From: Paraburkholderia sp. BL10I2N1
GTDB lineage: Bacteria; Pseudomonadota; Gammaproteobacteria; Burkholderiales; Burkholderiaceae
Length of the DNA stretch: 64,000 nucleotides
Direction of reading: 5' to 3'
Assembly: GCF_004361815.1 (NCBI RefSeq)
Contig: NZ_SNWA01000001.1
Span: 1,798,001-1,862,000, forward strand
Shown here piece after piece: positions 9,418 to 20,617 of this stretch; the first letter of the stretch is position 1; every line of letters begins with the position of its first letter. The notes under the pieces are model-generated. The model was not told where the DNA came from and did not search any database. It saw nothing but the letters and a program-made list of their open reading frames with translations. A program made the translations under genes and the position numbers.

Positions 9418-10299
9418 CTATGCCGCGAAATCGAAGAGTGGATGCTTATCCAGGCTGGCAGTTACTGCACTATTCCACTCGGCTGGCAGTTTGGCTTGCG
9501 CCGCTTCTGCTTCACCCATGCTGCGAAACGCTGCAAAAACGCTTGCACCCGATCCTGTCATCCGCGCCGGTGCGATGTTATGAAACCATCCAAGCACCCG
9601 CGCAACTTCCGCGTATTTTCCGGCGACAACAGATTGCATGTCATTCTGGCCAAAACTGTCAGGCCATTCTGCGCTGCAACTTTGCTGTGCAAGAAAGTCC
9701 ATAATTGTGAGGGGTTTCGTATCTCTTGTCAACGCTTTTTCGGAAAAAATCGCTGCAGTGGGAACGTGAACCTTTGGCGTCACAATCAGGAAACAACGCG
9801 GCGGCAATTGTACCTGCCGAAGTGCTTCTCCGACACCCTCCGCAAACGCATTTTTTCCAAAGACGAAAAACGGGACGTCGGCGCCCAGCTTCAATGCGAG
9901 CGCCTGCAATTCTGTGCGCTGCAAATCGAGCTTCCACAGACGGTTCAACGCAAGCAACGTCGTTGCCGCATCCGAGCTGCCGCCACCGAGGCCTGCGCCC
10001 ATCGGCAGGCGCTTGTCGATTTCGATGTCGACTCCCGCACGGGTGCCTGTATGGGCCTTCAGCAGCATCGCAGCGCGCACCGTGAGGTCGCTTTCAGCGG
10101 GCACGTCTGCGATTTCGGTCTTGCGCACGATGCGGTCATCGTCGCGCAGTGTGAAATGCAGTGTGTCGCCCCAGTCGAGCAGTTGAAACACGGTCTGCAG
10201 CGCGTGATAGCCGTCCGGCCGGCGGCCGGTGATGTGCAGGAAGAGGTTGAGCTTGGCCGGTGCGAGGCAGTCTCGCAGCGAATGGTTTGTTTCGATCAT
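9418..10299 (-). CDS. ispE: 4-diphosphocytidyl-2-C-methyl-D-erythritol kinase
   Basis: A 293-residue GHMP kinase for the MEP isoprenoid pathway, phosphorylating CDP-methylerythritol at the 2-hydroxyl. [22 protein letters not shown] near the N-terminus carries the catalytic lysine region; [17 protein letters not shown] is the ATP-binding GHMP loop; [14 protein letters not shown] is motif 3. Full length. lolB lies 22 bases upstream on the same strand, an order seen across proteobacteria. Confidence 0.95.
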   Translation of the reverse strand: MIETNHSLRDCLAPAKLNLFLHITGRRPDGYHALQTVFQLLDWGDTLHFTLRDDDRIVRKTEIADVPAESDLTVRAAMLLKAHTGTRAGVDIEIDKRLPMGAGLGGGSSDAATTLLALNRLWKLDLQRTELQALALKLGADVPFFVFGKNAFAEGVGEALRQVQLPPRCFLIVTPKVHVPTAAIFSEKALTRDTKPLTIMDFLAQQSCSAEWPDSFGQNDMQSVVAGKYAEVARVLGWFHNIAPARMTGSGASVFAAFRSMGEAEAAQAKLPAEWNSAVTASLDKHPLFDFAA

Positions 10300-10321
10300 G
10301 AGTCTGGATGAATTGCGCGGC

Positions 10322-10954
10322 TTACTGGTCCAACACGAGCTTGATGTCGAGCGGCGGATTCTCCCGGCTCAGGTTGACACGCTTCACGCCGGTGGCGGGC
10401 GCGTCGGCATAGGCCAGATAGTCGATTGTCCAGCCGTCCTGCTGGATCTGCTTGAGGCGGTCGCCCTGCTGTGGATCGGTTTCTGTCTTCGCGCGCGACG
10501 TGGGCGCCGCCGACGGTTGCAGCCAGTACCGCAGTCCTTCGACCGGCAGCGCGAAACCGAGTGCGTTCTGCATTAGCGTCGAGACGTTGTCAGCGGTAAG
10601 CGGCTGACGATTCGGTAGTTCGAGCGTGGCGGAAGCCGTCGACGACGTCACGATGGCCAGCGTCTGGCCGAGCGGATTGCGCAGTTCGAGGTTGACGGTG
10701 TCGCCCGTTTCCTGCCACTGAAAATTGCCGTATGCGTTGCGCTGCTGGCCGTTCTGGTCGACGTACTGAACCGAGAAGCGGCCGTGGTATGCGCGGCTCG
10801 TCTGCGCCGTGACGGCCGTCGCGGCGTTCGACGTCGACGGGCCTTCCGGCTTGACCGACGCGCAGCCGGCGAGAGCCACACAGGCCGCAGCCGCGAAACC
10901 GAGCGCCGCGCGACGCGGCGCTATCGTGAGACGGGTAGAGCGGGAAATGCGCAT
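10322..10954 (-). CDS. lolB: Outer-membrane lipoprotein receptor LolB
   Basis: A 210-residue lipoprotein that takes lipoproteins from LolA and inserts them into the outer membrane. The N-terminus has a basic start, a hydrophobic stretch and the lipobox LAGC with cysteine 31. The body contains the LolB pattern [23 protein letters not shown] and [10 protein letters not shown]. Its ATG overlaps the last base of the upstream TPR gene, indicating translational coupling, and ispE follows. Confidence 0.9.
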   Translation of the reverse strand: MRISRSTRLTIAPRRAALGFAAAACVALAGCASVKPEGPSTSNAATAVTAQTSRAYHGRFSVQYVDQNGQQRNAYGNFQWQETGDTVNLELRNPLGQTLAIVTSSTASATLELPNRQPLTADNVSTLMQNALGFALPVEGLRYWLQPSAAPTSRAKTETDPQQGDRLKQIQQDGWTIDYLAYADAPATGVKRVNLSRENPPLDIKLVLDQ

Positions 10955-12795
10955 CAGAGATCGTCGACCTGAAACCGTTTGAGCGTTTTGACGAGCGTAT
11001 CGTTGTCGGGTTCAAGCTTTCGCGCATCGCGCCATGCCTCGCGCGCCTTCTCCTGGTCGCCGGATTTCCACAACACTTCGCCAAGGTGCGCGCCGATTTC
11101 CGCATTCGGTTGCATCTGGTAAGCCTGACGCAGCAGCTTGATCGCATCCTTCGTATCGCCCAGGCGGTACTTGACCCAACCGACACTGTCCATGATGAAC
11201 GCGTCGTCCGGTGCCAGCGAGGCGGCCTTCTCGATCAGCTTGTCGGCTTCCTGCAGGCGCTGGTTACGATCCGCGAGCGAATAGCCGAGCGCGTTGTAAG
11301 CCTGCGGGTTGTCCGGCTGCGTGCGCATCAGCTTGCGCAACTGCGTTTCCATCACATCGAAATGGCCGTTCTTTTCGGCGGCCATCGCGTAGTCGTACGC
11401 AAGGTCGGGATCCTCGGGGAAATCCGCCGACGCCTGGGCGAGGCGCGCCTCGGCTTCCGCATACCGCTTCGAATCGAACAGGATCGCAGCGTCCGTGCGC
11501 GCGATGATCGACTGATCGCGTGGATCCGGCGCCTGGAGGCTCGCGAGCAGCTTGCGTGCATCGTCGGGCTTGCCCTGCTTCTCGAGCAACTGCGCGCGTG
11601 TGATCTGCGCGGGAATGTATTGCTGGCTTGCGGGCGAGATGCGATTCAGCCAATCGCTTGCAGCAGTCTCGTTCTTTTGCTCGAGCGACAGCTGTGCGAG
11701 ATAGATGTACGCCTGGCCCGGATCCGCGCCAGGCGTCTTGCCGGCCTGTTTCGCGTATTGCGTCAGATAGGTCTGGGCGTCGGTGAAGTTTTTCTGCTGG
11801 ATCTTGATCAGCGCAAGCGCCATCAGCGGCGTCAGGTCGTTCGGGTTGTCGCGACGCATGGCCTCAAACTGCTTCTGCGCGTCGTCGAGACGGTCGCTCG
11901 CGAGATACATCTGCGCGAGCGCCAGGCGAGCATCGTGCGACTTCGGATTCTGCTGCACGTACTTTTCGAGCGACGCAATGCCTTCCTTGCGTTCTTCCGG
12001 GCCCATTTGCGACAACATCAGCGCCGCGGGAAGATAGTCAGGCTTTAGCGTGAGCGCCTGTTCGAGCGATTTGCGCGCACCCGGCGCGTCGTCGGAGACG
12101 AGTTGCTGTCGGGCAATCGCAAGCTGCGCTTCGGGTCGCCCGAGATCGTTCTTCAGCAGATCCTGCAGCACATGCAGGCCGCCGATCCGGTTCGGCCCGC
12201 GCGACAACAGCAGTTGCAGCGCCAGGATAGCGTTGCCGCGGTTGTCCGCAGGTACCCTTGCGAGTTCTTTTGCCAGGAGCGGCGAGGCTTCGTCCGGTTT
12301 GCCCGACAGCACGAGCAGTGACGCATCCAACTGCGCCGCGCGCTCCGAACCCGGCGCATACTGCTGCCACAATTGCGCGGCGGCGAGGGCGTCGGCCGGG
12401 CTCTGGGCGCCGAGCGCAATTTCCGTCGCACGCTGCGCCATGCGCGGGTCGTGCGTGTCCCGGGCGAGCGCGAGGTACGTCTGATAGGCAGGCGCCGGTT
12501 GGTCGCGCTGTAGCGCGACCTCTGCCGCCAGCACCTGGAAGACGATCTGACTCGACAGCGGGATGTTGGGCAGATCCTTTTGCTCGTCGGCCGAAGGCGC
12601 GCCCAACGCGTCCGTCATGGAGACGGAGTTGTCGTCCGCATCCGGAGACGGGTCCTGCGCGTGCGCGGGCACGGCGACGAGCGCCCATGCCGCGACTACC
12701 GCCGCTCCCAGCACGCGCTGGATGGAGACAGCGCGCGGCACGCGGGAGACGGTGGCCGGACGCTTCGAAAACAGCTTTGCGAAGGACAAGTTCAT
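10954..12795 (-). CDS. Tetratricopeptide-repeat protein, exported
   Basis: A 613-residue protein beginning with a signal peptide (basic start, hydrophobic 28-43, AHAQ cleavage near 46). Many TPR helix pairs fill the rest, for example [28 protein letters not shown] and [30 protein letters not shown] in part. TPR proteins are protein-binding scaffolds; this one is probably periplasmic. It begins a minus-strand operon with lolB (1-base overlap) and ispE. That suggests a link to outer-membrane lipoprotein handling, but no specific function can be read. It is divergent from mutM. Confidence 0.85.
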   Translation of the reverse strand: MNLSFAKLFSKRPATVSRVPRAVSIQRVLGAAVVAAWALVAVPAHAQDPSPDADDNSVSMTDALGAPSADEQKDLPNIPLSSQIVFQVLAAEVALQRDQPAPAYQTYLALARDTHDPRMAQRATEIALGAQSPADALAAAQLWQQYAPGSERAAQLDASLLVLSGKPDEASPLLAKELARVPADNRGNAILALQLLLSRGPNRIGGLHVLQDLLKNDLGRPEAQLAIARQQLVSDDAPGARKSLEQALTLKPDYLPAALMLSQMGPEERKEGIASLEKYVQQNPKSHDARLALAQMYLASDRLDDAQKQFEAMRRDNPNDLTPLMALALIKIQQKNFTDAQTYLTQYAKQAGKTPGADPGQAYIYLAQLSLEQKNETAASDWLNRISPASQQYIPAQITRAQLLEKQGKPDDARKLLASLQAPDPRDQSIIARTDAAILFDSKRYAEAEARLAQASADFPEDPDLAYDYAMAAEKNGHFDVMETQLRKLMRTQPDNPQAYNALGYSLADRNQRLQEADKLIEKAASLAPDDAFIMDSVGWVKYRLGDTKDAIKLLRQAYQMQPNAEIGAHLGEVLWKSGDQEKAREAWRDARKLEPDNDTLVKTLKRFQVDDL

Positions 12796-12882
12796 GGAAA
12801 TCCGATCGATGTTTCAGTCGATTGTAACGCGCTCGCTACAATAAGCGCACAACCGCCCACGCAAGTTACAGACCAGTCAGAC

Positions 12883-13713
12883 ATGCCAGAGTTGCCGGAA
12901 GTTGAGGTTACCCGAAGGGGAATCGAACCGTATGTTGCAGGACGCCGCGTCGAGCGCGTCGATGTGCGCACACCCGCGCTGCGCTGGCCGATCCCCGCAG
13001 GTCTCGCGAAGACCCTGCGCGGCCGCGTGATTCGCCAGGTCGAGCGACGCGGCAAGTACCTGCTTTTCGAAATCGACGAAGGCTGGTTCATTGTCCACCT
13101 CGGGATGACAGGCACGCTGCGCGTGCTGCGCAACGTGCCGCAGCCGCCGGCCGCTGCGAAGCACGATCACGTCGACTGGATCTTCGACGAATTTATCCTG
13201 CGCTATCGCGATCCGCGGCGTTTCGGCGCAGTCCTGTGGCATCCTCGCGAAGCGGGCGACGTGCTCGATCATCCGCTGCTCGCGAGCCTCGGCGCCGAGC
13301 CTTTCACGCCGGCGTTTTCCGGGGCGCTGATGCATCGCGAGACGCGCGGCCGGAAGATTTCGGTGAAGCAGGTGCTGCTCGCGGGCGAGATCGTGGTCGG
13401 CGTAGGCAACATTTACGCCTCCGAGAGCCTGTTTCGCGCCGGCATCCGGCCGACCACCGCCGCCGGCCGCATTTCACTCGTGCGCTACGACCTGCTGGCG
13501 GATGCCGTGCGCCTGACGCTTGCGGCCGCGATCGAAAAGGGCGGCAGCACGTTGCGTGACTTCGTCGGCAGCGACGGCGAAAGCGGGTACTTCCAGCTCG
13601 ACTATTTCGTCTATGATCGCGCGGGGCTGCCGTGCCGCGTCTGCGGAACGCCGATCAAACAGATCGTGCAGGGGCAGCGTTCCACTTACTATTGCCCGAC
13701 CTGCCAGCGCTGA
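12883..13713 (+). CDS. mutM: Formamidopyrimidine-DNA glycosylase
   Basis: A 276-residue bifunctional glycosylase/AP lyase that removes 8-oxoguanine opposite C. It begins [13 protein letters not shown], so after Met removal the catalytic proline and adjacent glutamate are in place. The helix-two-turn-helix region [23 protein letters not shown] is present in full, and the C-terminal zinc finger has four cysteines (CRVCG and CPTC). The longer upstream frame is rejected because function requires Pro at position 2. Its stop overlaps the mutY start by one base, coupling two 8-oxoG repair genes. Confidence 0.97.
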   Translation: MPELPEVEVTRRGIEPYVAGRRVERVDVRTPALRWPIPAGLAKTLRGRVIRQVERRGKYLLFEIDEGWFIVHLGMTGTLRVLRNVPQPPAAAKHDHVDWIFDEFILRYRDPRRFGAVLWHPREAGDVLDHPLLASLGAEPFTPAFSGALMHRETRGRKISVKQVLLAGEIVVGVGNIYASESLFRAGIRPTTAAGRISLVRYDLLADAVRLTLAAAIEKGGSTLRDFVGSDGESGYFQLDYFVYDRAGLPCRVCGTPIKQIVQGQRSTYYCPTCQR

Positions 13714-14801
13714 TGTCCTCTCTACATTCTTCTTCTTCGTTGTCCGGATTTTCCGCGCGGCTGATTGTCTGGCAGCGCGAGCACGGCCGTCACGACCTAC
13801 CCTGGCAGAACACACGCGATCCGTATCGCATCTGGCTGTCCGAGATCATGCTGCAGCAGACGCAGGTGTTGACGGTGATCCCGTATTACGCGCGGTTTCT
13901 CGCACGTTTTCCTGATGTCACCGCGCTCGCGGCAGCGCCGCTCGATGACGTGATGGCGCTCTGGGCAGGCCTCGGTTACTACTCGCGCGCGCGCAATCTG
14001 CATCGTTGTGCGCAGGCGGTGGTCGAGACACATGGCGGCGTATTCCCGTCGACAGTCGATGCGCTCGCCGAACTGCCCGGCATCGGCCGTTCGACGGCAG
14101 CAGCCATCGCTTCGTTTGCATTCGGCGCGCGTGCAACGATTCTCGATGGCAATGTGAAACGGGTGCTGGCGCGCGTGTTCGGCGTCGAAGGATTTCCGGG
14201 CGAAAAGCGTGTCGAGAACGCAATGTGGACGCTGGCTGAATCGCTGTTGCCTGCAAATGCAACCGACGATGACGTGAGCGCCTACACGCAGGGGCTGATG
14301 GATCTCGGCGCCACGCTATGCGTACGTGGCAAGCCGGATTGCGTACGCTGTCCGTTCGCCGTCGACTGCGTGGCGAACGTAACGGGACGTCAGCGCGAAC
14401 TGCCGGCGGCACGTCCGAAGAAGACCGTGCCGACACGTCGTACGTGGATGCTGGTCTTGCGCGACGGCGACGCAATCATGCTTGCGAAGCGGCCGCCGTC
14501 GGGCATCTGGGGTGGCCTGTGGAGCCTGCCGGAGGCTGCGGATGAGAGTGCGCTTGCCGAACGTGCGCGTGCCTATGGCGCGACGGGTAGCGTATCCGCG
14601 CTAGCGCCGTTGACCCATACGTTCACGCATTTCCGGCTCGATATCGAACCGTGTATCGTGGAACTGGGCGAGGCGCCGTCTGCGCAGACGAATGCTGGCG
14701 ACGACGAAACCGTGTGGGTCGCACTGTGCGACATCGATGGGTATGGCGTACCTGCACCGGTGCGCAAACTGCTGGACGGATTGCAGGGTTCACTGCTCTA
14801 G
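13713..14801 (+). CDS. mutY: A/G-specific adenine glycosylase
   Basis: A 362-residue glycosylase that removes adenine mispaired with 8-oxoguanine. The HhH-GPD core shows MLQQTQVLTVIPYY, LPGIGRSTAAAIASFAFG and ILDGNVKRVL with the catalytic aspartate. The [4Fe-4S] cluster motif is C-x6-C-x2-C-x5-C (CVRGKPDCVRCPFAVDC). A C-terminal Nudix-like domain follows that reads the 8-oxoG. It starts within the mutM stop codon, so both enzymes of the GO repair system are made together. Confidence 0.97.
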   Translation: MSSLHSSSSLSGFSARLIVWQREHGRHDLPWQNTRDPYRIWLSEIMLQQTQVLTVIPYYARFLARFPDVTALAAAPLDDVMALWAGLGYYSRARNLHRCAQAVVETHGGVFPSTVDALAELPGIGRSTAAAIASFAFGARATILDGNVKRVLARVFGVEGFPGEKRVENAMWTLAESLLPANATDDDVSAYTQGLMDLGATLCVRGKPDCVRCPFAVDCVANVTGRQRELPAARPKKTVPTRRTWMLVLRDGDAIMLAKRPPSGIWGGLWSLPEAADESALAERARAYGATGSVSALAPLTHTFTHFRLDIEPCIVELGEAPSAQTNAGDDETVWVALCDIDGYGVPAPVRKLLDGLQGSLL

Positions 14802-14812
14802 ACGCCAACGCG

Positions 14813-15448
14813 TCAGAGCAGTTGATGCTGTTGCATGTAGTGATGAACCACATCGATACGCGCACCAGCGTCCTGCAGTTCCATCAGTTTTTGCCGCGCA
14901 CGTAGTGCAATCGGCAGCACTTCCGCGAGACGGTTCGATACCCAGGATGGATCGTCGAGTCTGAACGGTTCGGCGAACGGCAGACTTTCAGGATCGCGCT
15001 CACGAATCGTCGCGATGATGCGTTCGAGTACTTCCGAGCAGGCGCCGAATTTCTCGAGATGCTCGGTGCCTTCGAGCGGAATGTCGTCGCTAATCGGTTC
15101 GGCCATACCGAGCAGCAAGCCGTCGGATTGCGCGCGATACGACAGCAGCCTGAAGCGTCGGGTCCCGCGTGCGCGGATCAGCAACATGCCGAACGCTTCG
15201 ACATCGCATTGCTCGATTTCCGCGAGGCAGCCGATCGTTTCGGGAACCGAAGGCTCATCGGGCTTTGCTACTTCCGCACCGCTTTTCAGCAGGCAAACAC
15301 CGAATGACCTTTTCTCGCGGAGACATTCGCTCGCCATGTCCAGATAGCGTGCTTCGAAAATCTTGAGCGGTAGCAGGCCGTCGGGAAACAGCACTGTATG
15401 CAGCGGGAAGAGCGGCAAATCAGCAAGCACGGCAGGAGTAGAGGACAT
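14813..15448 (-). CDS. LON substrate-binding-domain protein
   Basis: A 211-residue protein consisting of the N-terminal domain of Lon protease without ATPase or protease parts. LPLFPLHTVLFPDGLLPLKIFE and RYLDMASECL are the characteristic beginning of this domain. Stand-alone copies are widespread, but their role is uncertain; substrate or protein binding is inferred from Lon. The ATG at 15448 is chosen over a 28-codon extension. It converges with mutY across 11 bases and lies downstream of rapZ on the same strand. Confidence 0.85.
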   Translation of the reverse strand: MSSTPAVLADLPLFPLHTVLFPDGLLPLKIFEARYLDMASECLREKRSFGVCLLKSGAEVAKPDEPSVPETIGCLAEIEQCDVEAFGMLLIRARGTRRFRLLSYRAQSDGLLLGMAEPISDDIPLEGTEHLEKFGACSEVLERIIATIRERDPESLPFAEPFRLDDPSWVSNRLAEVLPIALRARQKLMELQDAGARIDVVHHYMQQHQLL

Positions 15449-15488
15449 GGCGCAACGCTTGAAGGTTAAGGCCGCGCAATACGGCCGG

Positions 15489-16382
15489 TTAAGCCACCAG
15501 CTTCGATGATTCGCCGACGTCGAGCGGCGCATCGCGGTGCCGCACGATTACGTTCGATTCGCCTGCGAGACGCGCGGCAAGCGTCTCCGCAATGAACACC
15601 GAGCGATGCTGGCCGCCCGTGCAACCAATTGCGACAGTCAGGTAGCTGCGGTTGTCGTCACGGAAATGCGGCAGCCATCTGGCAAGGAATGCGTGGATGT
15701 CGTCGATCATCTGTTGAACGACGGGCAGCGCGCCGAGAAAATCGATCACGGGTTTGTCGAGACCGGTGAGCGGGCGCAGTTGATGGTCGTAGTACGGATT
15801 CGGCAGCGTACGCACATCGAAGACAAAGTCGGCATCGAGCGGCACACCGCGTTTGAAGCCGAACGATTCGAACATCAGTGTGAGCCCTGCGCGCTCCTGT
15901 TCGATGAAACGCTTCACCCATGCGCGGAGAACGTTTGCGCGCAGGTTGCTGGTATCGATCTGGTGGCCGAATTCGGCAAGACCCGCGACAAGTTCGCGTT
16001 CGCGCTCGATCGCTTCTTCGAGCGAGTGCAGGAGCCCCACGTCGGCATCGTGCGACGGCGAGCCCGACAGCGGATGACGCCGGCGCGTCTCGGAAAAACG
16101 CTGGATCAGGGATTGCGTACTCGCGTTCAGGAATAGCACGCGCACATCGTGCTGACGGGAGAGATCGCGGATCATTTCGGGCATTTCGTCGAGCGAGGCG
16201 CTGGAACGCGCGTCGATCGCGACGGCGAGGCGCTCCTGGCCGTTTTCCGCGAGATACCCGGCGAGTTGCGGCAAAAAGCGTGGCGGGAGATTGTCGACGC
16301 AGTAATAGCCCGCGTCTTCGAGCGCGTTCAGTGCAACAGACTTGCCGGAGCCGGAGATGCCGGTGATCAGGATAATGCGCAT
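15489..16382 (-). CDS. rapZ: RNase adapter protein RapZ
   Basis: A 297-residue P-loop protein. The Walker A motif GISGSGKS is at residues 8-15. The C-terminal part has [11 protein letters not shown], the conserved substrate-sensing region. In E. coli RapZ presents the sRNA GlmZ to RNase E and senses glucosamine-6-phosphate; whether that circuit exists in this organism cannot be read here. It lies directly downstream of hprK and ptsN, the usual partners of rapZ. Confidence 0.93.
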   Translation of the reverse strand: MRIILITGISGSGKSVALNALEDAGYYCVDNLPPRFLPQLAGYLAENGQERLAVAIDARSSASLDEMPEMIRDLSRQHDVRVLFLNASTQSLIQRFSETRRRHPLSGSPSHDADVGLLHSLEEAIERERELVAGLAEFGHQIDTSNLRANVLRAWVKRFIEQERAGLTLMFESFGFKRGVPLDADFVFDVRTLPNPYYDHQLRPLTGLDKPVIDFLGALPVVQQMIDDIHAFLARWLPHFRDDNRSYLTVAIGCTGGQHRSVFIAETLAARLAGESNVIVRHRDAPLDVGESSKLVA

Positions 16383-16468
16383 GAGGTCGTGAAATCCGTT
16401 CGTTTCATCATAGCATCCGCTTTGCGTGCCTGCGCCACCATGCCTCGATGCGTGCAGCAGAGATCACG

Positions 16469-17437
16469 TCAGATCAGCTTGCCGGGAAACTGGCTGTCCG
16501 GATCCTGCATCGCCAGACGCTGGCGGTCCATGAAGTCGCGCAACGTATCGATGCCGCGCAGTTGCAGGATCGTGTTGCGGACCGCGGCTTCGACCAGCAC
16601 CGCGAGATTTCGCCCGGCTGCCACCTGAATCGTGACCTTGCTGATCGGCAGGCCGAGCACATCGACGGTCTGGCTTTCGAGCGGCAGGCGCTGGAATTCG
16701 CCATCGGGACGGCGCACGAGCTGGACGATCAGCTTCAGCTTCATTTTCCGACGCACGGCCGTTTCACCGAAGATCGTCTTGATGTCGAGGAGGCCGAGGC
16801 CGCGCACTTCGAGCAGATTCTGCAGGAGCGGCGGGCAGCGTCCTTCGACGAAATCCGGGCCGAGACGGACGAAATCCACCGCGTCGTCGGCCACGAGGCC
16901 GTGGCCGCGGCTGATCAGTTCAAGACCGAGTTCGCTCTTGCCGAGGCCCGAGTCGCCGGTGAGCAGCACCCCCATGCCGAGAATGTCGAGGAACACCCCG
17001 TGCAGCGTCGCGCGCGGCGCGAGTATGCGCGACATGTAGAGGCGCAGGCTGTCGATGACGGCGGCGGCCGACATGGGAGTGGTGAAGAGCGGGGTCGACG
17101 AGCGGGTGCAGCGCAGCACCAGTTCCGGGGGCGCGGCGACGCCGCCTGCGACCACCAGGAAAGGCGGCTCGAGGGCGATGAGCTCCGCCATGTGGCGCGA
17201 GCGGTCGTCATCGGCCTGGCGCTGGTAATAGTCGATTTCGGCATCGCCGAGCACCTGGATCCGGTTCGGATGGATCAGGTTCAGGTGGCCGACGAGGTCG
17301 GCACTCGAGGTCGCATTCGCCACCGTTTCTGCTGAAAAACCACGCTCCCAGCCTTCATGCCCGGTCAGCCAGCTGAGTTTCAGCGAGGCGGCGTTGTCGT
17401 CGAAAATGCTTTGGGCGTTGATGCTGGACGTATCCAT
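16469..17437 (-). CDS. hprK: HPr kinase/phosphorylase
   Basis: A 322-residue bifunctional enzyme that phosphorylates and dephosphorylates a serine in HPr-like proteins. It has the P-loop [15 protein letters not shown] (about residue 160), followed by LVADDAVDF and the signature [16 protein letters not shown] sequence [12 protein letters not shown]. Full length. In proteobacteria it accompanies incomplete, non-transport PTS systems, consistent with ptsN upstream and rapZ downstream. Confidence 0.95.
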   Translation of the reverse strand: MDTSSINAQSIFDDNAASLKLSWLTGHEGWERGFSAETVANATSSADLVGHLNLIHPNRIQVLGDAEIDYYQRQADDDRSRHMAELIALEPPFLVVAGGVAAPPELVLRCTRSSTPLFTTPMSAAAVIDSLRLYMSRILAPRATLHGVFLDILGMGVLLTGDSGLGKSELGLELISRGHGLVADDAVDFVRLGPDFVEGRCPPLLQNLLEVRGLGLLDIKTIFGETAVRRKMKLKLIVQLVRRPDGEFQRLPLESQTVDVLGLPISKVTIQVAAGRNLAVLVEAAVRNTILQLRGIDTLRDFMDRQRLAMQDPDSQFPGKLI

Positions 17438-17609
17438 GAGTCCGTGACTCCGTTATGTGCCGCTGGCCCCGCGCGCCGGGTCTTGCACTTCGCTTCACAG
17501 CGGGCTTCGCATCTGTTTCTTTTACCGCCCGGGCCTGGCCGGCGCACGCCAGTGCCGGTGCCGGTATAAACCTCGTGCAGTGAGCGCCGCCGTCAAAACC
17601 GTCAATACA

Positions 17610-18065
17610 TCAAGGTTGCCACTGAGTGAGCAGGCGATGCAACGCCTCGCGGTCCTCTTCCGTATGCAGCCGCTCGCGGGCTTCACGATCGGACAGCAGT
17701 TGCGCGATTTCCGACAGGATCTCCAGATGCTGCTGGGTGGCCTGTTCCGGCACTAGCAGGAAGATCAGCAGCGAAACCGGCTGACCGTCGGGCGATTCGA
17801 AGGGAATGGGGTCGGCGAGGCGCACGAACGCGGCGAGCGGCTGCTTCAGGCCCTTGATCCGCCCGTGCGGAATCGCGACGCCTTCGCCAAGCCCCGTCGA
17901 TCCGAGGCGCTCGCGCGCAAACAGATTGTCAGTGACCGTGCTGCGGGCAATGCCGTTCTGGTTCTCGAAGATCAGGCCCGCTTGCTCGAAGACGCGTTTC
18001 TTGCTGGTGACGGCGAGGCCGAGGACGACGTTCTCGAGGGGAAGATATTTGGCTAAACGATTCAT
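17610..18065 (-). CDS. ptsN: PTS IIA-like nitrogen regulatory protein (EIIA-Ntr)
   Basis: A 151-residue EIIA domain of the fructose/mannitol type. The phosphorylated histidine is H67 in GVAIPHGRIKG. It receives phosphate from the PTS-Ntr chain (EI-Ntr, NPr) and regulates potassium, nitrogen and stress functions in other proteobacteria. The ATG at 18065 gives the normal family length. It stands between hpf and hprK in the rpoN neighbourhood. Confidence 0.94.
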   Translation of the reverse strand: MNRLAKYLPLENVVLGLAVTSKKRVFEQAGLIFENQNGIARSTVTDNLFARERLGSTGLGEGVAIPHGRIKGLKQPLAAFVRLADPIPFESPDGQPVSLLIFLLVPEQATQQHLEILSEIAQLLSDREARERLHTEEDREALHRLLTQWQP

Positions 18066-18320
18066 GTTGACAGGCGGAAACGTGGCCTGGATTCTCCTCG
18101 CCGTAGCGGATGGGTGGCGTTCCATGTTCGAAAGATGCTTACGGCGATGTGCGGCGCAGACCAAAAGCGCAGGACTACCGCTGAATGACCCCGATAGTAA
18201 CCGGAACATTATAGAACAGGGTGGACACGGATGGTGCGGCGCGCCATCGATGAAACAGCGCCTTCCAGGAGGGGATGCACATGCCGCCCGGGCAGGCTGT
18301 GACAAGCCGGACGCCTAATG

Positions 18321-18343
18321 AAAAACCGCCCGTATCCGGGCGG
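18321..18343 (-). terminator. Terminator downstream of hpf
   Basis: On the minus strand CCGCCCG (plus 18337-18343) and CGGGCGG (plus 18326-18332) pair across a GATA loop, followed by TTTTT (18325-18321). It separates the rpoN-hpf transcript from ptsN, so ptsN-hprK-rapZ may have its own promoter in 18066-18320. Confidence 0.9.
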
Positions 18344-18377
18344 CTTGGCGGGGGTAAAGGAACCCTTCTAATGTTCC

Positions 18378-18737
18378 TTATTGCGGCGGCACTTCGATTT
18401 GCGGTGCCAGCGGTTGGTACTTGATCGCTTCATGCTGATGGCCCTGCAGGCGATCCTTGTGACGAATGACTTGTCTGTCCAGCTTGTCTATCATCAGGTC
18501 GATTGCGGCGTACAGGTCGCCATCCGCGCTCTCGACGAAAATGTCCTTGCCCTTTAGATGCAGGTTAATTTCAACCTTTTGCCGCTTTTCCTTTTCCTTG
18601 TGGTTGTCGACCGAGAGGACCACACTGCCATCGATTACCTGATCGAAATGTCTTAGCACCCTATCCAGTTTGGTGATCACGTATTCGCGCAACGCAGGCG
18701 TTACTTCGAGATGGTGTCCACTGATCTTCAGATTCAT
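18378..18737 (-). CDS. hpf: Ribosome hibernation-promoting factor
   Basis: A 119-residue HPF/YfiA-type protein. It has the family pattern [30 protein letters not shown] and [16 protein letters not shown]. It is the short form lacking the C-terminal dimerisation domain of long HPF. It binds 30S subunits and holds ribosomes inactive in stationary phase. Immediately downstream of rpoN, as in many proteobacteria. GGAGAAGCAC precedes the chosen ATG. Confidence 0.94.
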   Translation of the reverse strand: MNLKISGHHLEVTPALREYVITKLDRVLRHFDQVIDGSVVLSVDNHKEKEKRQKVEINLHLKGKDIFVESADGDLYAAIDLMIDKLDRQVIRHKDRLQGHQHEAIKYQPLAPQIEVPPQ

Positions 18738-18910
18738 AGTGCTTCTCCATGCTAGTGGCCGCATTGACGTGCATGGATGCGACAACGCCGGTCGAACTAT
18801 CGGCTCGCCTTCCAGTCCCCCCGGGTGACTTGTGCAGACGGGTCGCATCGGCCGGCCATTGGCGCCAATGGCGTCGCGGCCGGTAAATGCCAGCTGCAGT
18901 ATGCGACTGG

Positions 18911-20425
18911 CTACAGAGACTTGCGCAGGTTAACCGCGGGGATTTTCAGCGCTTCCCGGTACTTCGCGACGGTACGTCGCGCCACGACGAAGCCCTGTTC
19001 CGCCAGCAGTTCGGCTATGCGGCTGTCTGAAAGAGGAGATTTGGGGTCTTCTGCTCCTATCAGTTGTTTGATGAGTGCGCGGATCGCGGTAGATGAAGCA
19101 GCGCCACCCGTGTCAGTTGAAACGTGTGATCCAAAGAAGTACTTAAATTCAAGCGTCCCGAACGGGGTGAGCATGTACTTGCCGGTTGTCACACGCGAGA
19201 CAGTCGACTCGTGTAAACCCAGCGTATCAGCTATTTCCCGCAAAACCAAGGGGCGCATGGCAATTTCACCGTGCGCAAAGAAGCTCTTTTGACGCTCGAC
19301 AATGGCCTGCGCAACTCTCAGGATTGTCTCGAACCTTTGCTGGATATTCTTGATCAGCCAGCGCGCTTCCTGCAGTTGTTGACGCAGCGAACCACTGCCA
19401 GGGTCTCCCCGACTGTTACGCAGAATATTGGCGTACAGGTGGTTGATACGCAGCTTCGGCACCACTTCCGGATTGAGTTCGGCGACCCAGCCCTGCGCCG
19501 TGCGCTTCACCATGATGTCCGGCACGACGTAGTCTGCCTCGGCCTTGCCGTAAGCGGCGCCCGGGAACGGTTCGAGCGAGCGGATCAAGGCGTGGGCGTC
19601 GCGCAGGTCGTCGTCGCTGGCCTTCAGGTGCTTGCGCAGACGCGTGAAATCGCGCGCCGCGAGCAGTTCCAGGTAGTGGGCCACGATCTCGAGCGCAAGC
19701 GTGCGCGTCGGCGACGATTCGAGCCGTAAAAGTTGCAGCTTCAGACACTCCGACGCAGAGCGGGCGCCGACGCCAGCCGGATCGAAGCTGTGCAGCAGCG
19801 CGAGCGCCGCGTTCAGTTCGTCCAGATCGACTTCCAGTTCTTCCGGCAGGTCCGCCAGCACTTCTTCGAGCGTGGCGGCCAGATAGCCGTCGTCGTCGAG
19901 CGATTCGATCAGGAAGGTGATGAGCGCGCGGTCGCGCTGGCCGGCCTGGGTGACGCGCAACTGCGCCATCAGGTGGTCGCGCAGGCTGGTGCTCGATTCG
20001 TGGATCTGCAAAGGCGGCAGGTCGTCATCATCCGAGGCGATGCCCGAGCGGCCGTAGTCGTCCAGATTCCACTGGCTGGCGTCGCCGTTGCTGTCGGCGG
20101 CAAGACCGTTGTATTCGTCGACGCCCTGCGGCTCGGCGTTCTCCGCGCGCTCACTCGTGGTCGACGTGGAGGGCGTAGCATTGCCCATCTGCTCCTGCGT
20201 GGGCGCGTTACCCGGCGCCTGCGCGATCAGGGAGCCGTCCGCGGCCACGCGCAGCGGGCTCGCAATCCAGTCGTCCTCGTTTTCGAGGAGCGGATTCTGG
20301 GCGATCGCCATTGAGACCTCCTGCTGCAGCTCAAGCGTAGACAACTGCAGCAGCCGGATGGACTGCTGTAGTTGCGGGGTCAGCGCAAGATGCTGCGACA
20401 GGCGGAGTTGGAGGCTGGCTTTCAT
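18911..20425 (-). CDS. rpoN: RNA polymerase sigma-54 factor
   Basis: A 504-residue sigma-54. Region I begins [27 protein letters not shown] in part (Q-rich, activator response), followed by an acidic linker (about 60-150), the core-binding domain and the DNA-binding part with the RpoN box [10 protein letters not shown] at about 482-491. It directs -24/-12 promoters for nitrogen, motility and other genes together with enhancer-binding activators. The ATG at 20425 is chosen because region I begins there. lptB lies upstream on the same strand. Confidence 0.97.
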   Translation of the reverse strand: MKASLQLRLSQHLALTPQLQQSIRLLQLSTLELQQEVSMAIAQNPLLENEDDWIASPLRVAADGSLIAQAPGNAPTQEQMGNATPSTSTTSERAENAEPQGVDEYNGLAADSNGDASQWNLDDYGRSGIASDDDDLPPLQIHESSTSLRDHLMAQLRVTQAGQRDRALITFLIESLDDDGYLAATLEEVLADLPEELEVDLDELNAALALLHSFDPAGVGARSASECLKLQLLRLESSPTRTLALEIVAHYLELLAARDFTRLRKHLKASDDDLRDAHALIRSLEPFPGAAYGKAEADYVVPDIMVKRTAQGWVAELNPEVVPKLRINHLYANILRNSRGDPGSGSLRQQLQEARWLIKNIQQRFETILRVAQAIVERQKSFFAHGEIAMRPLVLREIADTLGLHESTVSRVTTGKYMLTPFGTLEFKYFFGSHVSTDTGGAASSTAIRALIKQLIGAEDPKSPLSDSRIAELLAEQGFVVARRTVAKYREALKIPAVNLRKSL

Positions 20426-20617
20426 GGCAAGTTGAGATTCATTGTAGAGAGTTTGCCACGAGCGCGATACCTTGCAACAGTCGCAAATAAGCCTGTTACA
20501 CGGTTTCGGGGTTGGCGGGCGCATATGATGCAACCCGTCAGATTGACCGATATTGCGGTAGCACAGGGCTCGCAGCCCACACAAGGTTGTGGGTGCCGCA
20601 GCGTGCCCTTGCTGCGG